Assembly: GCA_023253495.1 (NCBI GenBank)
Contig: JALRGF010000659.1
Coordinates: 1-7,348 of the forward strand
From: Verrucomicrobiales bacterium
GTDB lineage: Bacteria; Verrucomicrobiota; Verrucomicrobiia; Verrucomicrobiales; V1-33
Direction of reading: 5' to 3'
DNA length: 7,348 bases
This document shows, one piece after another, positions 5,595 through 7,348 of the stretch. A model generated the notes under the pieces. It was not told where the DNA came from and searched no databases. It saw only the letters and a program-made list of their open reading frames with translations. Each line of letters opens with the position of its first letter. Position 1 is the first letter of the stretch. Both the position numbers and the translations under genes were made by a program.

Positions 5595-5610
5595 CCGGGT
5601 CCTGACCCGG
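5595..5610 (-). other. Hairpin CCGGGT-N4-ACCCGG
   Basis: The arms CCGGGT (5595-5600) and ACCCGG (5605-5610) are perfect inverse complements around a 4-nt loop. The next pairs, 5594/5611 and 5593/5612, can extend the stem as a wobble and a C-G pair. It is 68 bp past the dehydrogenase-like stop in the direction of transcription. It lacks a U-tract, so factor-independent termination is doubtful. Confidence 0.5.
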
Positions 5611-5627
5611 TGGAGCCGACGGGGTTT

Positions 5628-5653
5628 CCGGGCGGCCCCGGCGGGGTGCCCGG
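5628..5653 (-). other. Nested GC-rich stem-loop just after the dehydrogenase-like stop
   Basis: The outer arms CCGGGC (5628-5633) and GCCCGG (5648-5653) enclose inner arms CCCC (5636-5639) and GGGG (5643-5646). Together they form a very stable stem of about ten pairs with a small internal loop. It begins 24 bp beyond the TAA at 5678-5680. No U-run follows on the minus strand (the next bases are AAACCCC), so it is better read as a 3'-end stabilising or Rho-assisted structure than a classical terminator. Confidence 0.5.
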
Positions 5654-5677
5654 AGCCGCCGGCGTTCCTCCCCGCGT

Positions 5678-7339
5678 TTACTGTCCGAGCGGGTGTTCCT
5701 TGAGGATTTCGTCGACCATGTAGAACAAGGCGCGGTCCTTGGTGGCGGCGCGCACCTTGGCGACCTCCGATGGCTGAACAGCGGGCAGGTCGTTGCCGAA
5801 CGACTGGTTGACGTAGGTGAGCACGGCGGCGACCTCCTCGTCCTTGAGCAGGGCGGCGAATCCGGTCATCGGCGGCGTGCCTTTTTCCGGACCGTACGTC
5901 TGCCCTTGGAATTCCAGCGGGCCATAGAGGCCGCGGAGGACGATCTTGATGGCGCGGTGCGGGTCGCCAGCGAGCCATTCGCTTTTGACCAGGCCGGGGT
6001 AGATGCCGTCGATGCCCTTGCCGTCCGCCTGGTGGCAGGTGGCGCAGTGGGCCTCGCGGGCAAAGACTTCCTTGCCGAGGGTGTAGAGCTTCATGTCCTC
6101 GGCGGAAAGGTCCTTGCGGGTCGGGCCGTAGCTCGTGCCCGGTTTGACGCGCAGGCGGGCCTGCAGCAGCGCGTCATTCGCCTGCGCTCCTTCGGGCAGC
6201 GAGACCAGTTGTTTCATCGTCTCCTTGTAGCAGTAGTCGATGTAATAATCTTTGTCACCGGCCACGGCATTGGCGATTTCCAGGGCGCGCAGAGTGTCGG
6301 CGCCGCGGAAGAAACTGGCGGCGCGCACGGCTTCGAGGCGGACGCGGGGAGCGGTGTCGGTGGCGGCCACGGCGAGCAGGTCCAAGGCGTTGGGCACGCG
6401 GTCGCGCCAGTAGCAAAGGACGCGGACCGCCTGGGCGCGGGCGCGCGGCTCGGGTGACTGGAACACGGCCTGGAGCAGGTCGAGGTTCACCACATTGTGC
6501 CACTGGTGGACCCAGAGCGCCTCGAGGCGGTGGTGTTCGTATTCCGGGGCGGTTCGATCGAGGGCTTTTTCCCACTTCTGGACCGCGGCGATGACCTCGG
6601 CGGAATCATGGGTGTCGAGTTCGATCTTGGCGCGCAGGCGCACGTCATCCTCGTGTTCCTTGAGCAGCTCGACCAGGGCCGGGATCGGCTCACCATGGAT
6701 CTTTTTCGGCTTGAGGAGCGGGCGGCCGGGGTAGGTCAGGCGGTAGATGCGGCCGTGCTGGTGGTCGCGGTTCGGATCGCGCAGGTGGTGCTGGAGGTGG
6801 CCGATAAGCATTTGCGCCCAGTCCATGACGTAGATCGACCCGTCCGGGGCCACGGCCATGCCGCTGGGGCGGAAATTCGGGTTTTTCGGAACGTCGGTCT
6901 GAAGCAGGGCGGGTTCGACCGTTTCCGCTTTCAGGCCGCTGCCGTCCTCGCTGATGCGGGCGCGGAAGATCCCCTGGAAGCCGATGACGTTGGCGTTGAG
7001 GAACAGCCCTTGCCAGTCATCCGGGAAATGACGGCTGCTGAGGATGGCGGTGCCGGGGCAGGGGCGCGACGGGCGTTGCCAGAATTCCTTCATGCCGGCG
7101 TGGGCGCCGCGGTCGAGGTGGCCGCTGAAAGCGGGGCCGAAGTAATTGGCGTTGCCGGTGGCGTCGGTAATGATGTCGTTGCCCCAGCGGTCAAAGACGC
7201 GCCCGTGCGGGTTGGCGAAGCCGTAGGGCACGTGGCGGAAGAAGCGTCCGGTGCGCGGTTCAAAGCGGAAGATGGCACCATCGGTGTTGCGCACCGGGGC
7301 GGAGAACTCTGCTGCAGCACGCGGGCGGATTATGGACAC
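5678..7339 (-). CDS. Membrane-bound-dehydrogenase-like protein with HEAT repeats and C-terminal cytochrome c (N-terminus missing)
   Basis: At least 553 residues are in frame, ending at TAA 5678-5680. Residues 14-205 are the last blades of a beta-propeller of the PVC putative membrane-bound dehydrogenase type (NTDGAIFRFEP, YGFANPHGRVFDRWGNDII, TDATGNANYFGPAFSGH, RPSGMAVAPDGSIYVMDW). Residues about 215-380 are HEAT-like helical repeats. Residues about 412-525 are a c-type cytochrome with haem motif C432-A-T-C435-H436 and a likely axial methionine, M491, in PPMTGF. Such proteins are exported and thought to oxidise sugars or alcohols and pass electrons to the bound haem; the substrate here is unknown. 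The real protein should be much longer. The GTG at 7339 is not a credible start because propeller sequence is entered abruptly and a TAA sits two codons upstream (7343-7345). The break may be an assembly error or real gene decay. The next gene on this strand is the PepSY-like gene. Confidence 0.88.
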   Translation of the reverse strand: MSIIRPRAAAEFSAPVRNTDGAIFRFEPRTGRFFRHVPYGFANPHGRVFDRWGNDIITDATGNANYFGPAFSGHLDRGAHAGMKEFWQRPSRPCPGTAILSSRHFPDDWQGLFLNANVIGFQGIFRARISEDGSGLKAETVEPALLQTDVPKNPNFRPSGMAVAPDGSIYVMDWAQMLIGHLQHHLRDPNRDHQHGRIYRLTYPGRPLLKPKKIHGEPIPALVELLKEHEDDVRLRAKIELDTHDSAEVIAAVQKWEKALDRTAPEYEHHRLEALWVHQWHNVVNLDLLQAVFQSPEPRARAQAVRVLCYWRDRVPNALDLLAVAATDTAPRVRLEAVRAASFFRGADTLRALEIANAVAGDKDYYIDYCYKETMKQLVSLPEGAQANDALLQARLRVKPGTSYGPTRKDLSAEDMKLYTLGKEVFAREAHCATCHQADGKGIDGIYPGLVKSEWLAGDPHRAIKIVLRGLYGPLEFQGQTYGPEKGTPPMTGFAALLKDEEVAAVLTYVNQSFGNDLPAVQPSEVAKVRAATKDRALFYMVDEILKEHPLGQ

Positions 7340-7348
7340 CGATTACGC

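Larger units (their letters stand above)
5473..5677. other. Spacer between the two minus-strand genes, with GC-rich hairpins
   Basis: This 205-bp stretch carries no convincing gene. It contains two strong inverted repeats downstream of the dehydrogenase-like stop, listed separately. No obvious -35/-10 pair was seen before the PepSY-like start at 5472. The hairpins suggest that the upstream message may end or be processed here. Confidence 0.6.

Noticed and set aside
5693..6457. 254-codon plus-strand open frame
   Set aside because: It is antisense to the haem and HEAT part of the dehydrogenase-like gene, which is strongly supported by CATCH and propeller motifs.

Overview
The window is GC-rich DNA. 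It most likely comes from a member of the PVC superphylum, probably Verrucomicrobiota and possibly of the Opitutae type. The reasoning rests on three recognisable protein families that cluster in Verrucomicrobiota and Planctomycetota: the end of a DUF1552 protein, a monohaem protein with the RWGGWxVTG/HLGN signature, and a membrane-bound-dehydrogenase-like protein with a PVC-type haem domain. The taxonomic call is inference from protein families; no rRNA or tRNA gene was seen.

Layout. Positions 2-706 (+) are the C-terminal half of a DUF1552 protein. Positions 784-2112 (+) encode an exported single-haem c-type cytochrome-like protein that follows closely and may be co-transcribed. Positions 2113-2472 hold no convincing gene. 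This stretch carries a perfect 35-bp tandem duplication that looks like a REP-type palindromic element, two short GC-rich tandem repeats, small inverted repeats, and a very AT-rich 33-bp island about 57 bp before the next start. Positions 2473-4539 (+) encode a 688-residue cytoplasmic AAA-type P-loop protein. Its Walker A lysine is replaced by methionine, it has an intact Walker B, a long low-complexity linker and an unrecognised C-terminal alpha/beta domain. The two minus-strand genes converge on it: a secreted PepSY-like protein with a Pro/Ala-rich tail (4630-5472) and, upstream of that, a C-terminal fragment of a beta-propeller/HEAT/cytochrome c dehydrogenase-like protein (5678-7339).

How the genes may relate. 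The DUF1552 protein, the monohaem protein and the dehydrogenase-like protein all look exported and belong to the extracytoplasmic redox and catabolic repertoire expanded in PVC bacteria, so the flanks read as ordinary PVC accessory metabolism. The AAA protein differs from them in base composition, predicted location and promoter context, and is the least explained element. No partner gene lies beside it on its own strand, so a multi-gene system cannot be claimed from this window.

Quality note. At the right edge the dehydrogenase frame is closed by a TAA at 7343-7345, while traces of the expected upstream family sequence appear out of frame. This suggests small deletions or poor sequence at a contig end rather than a true start.
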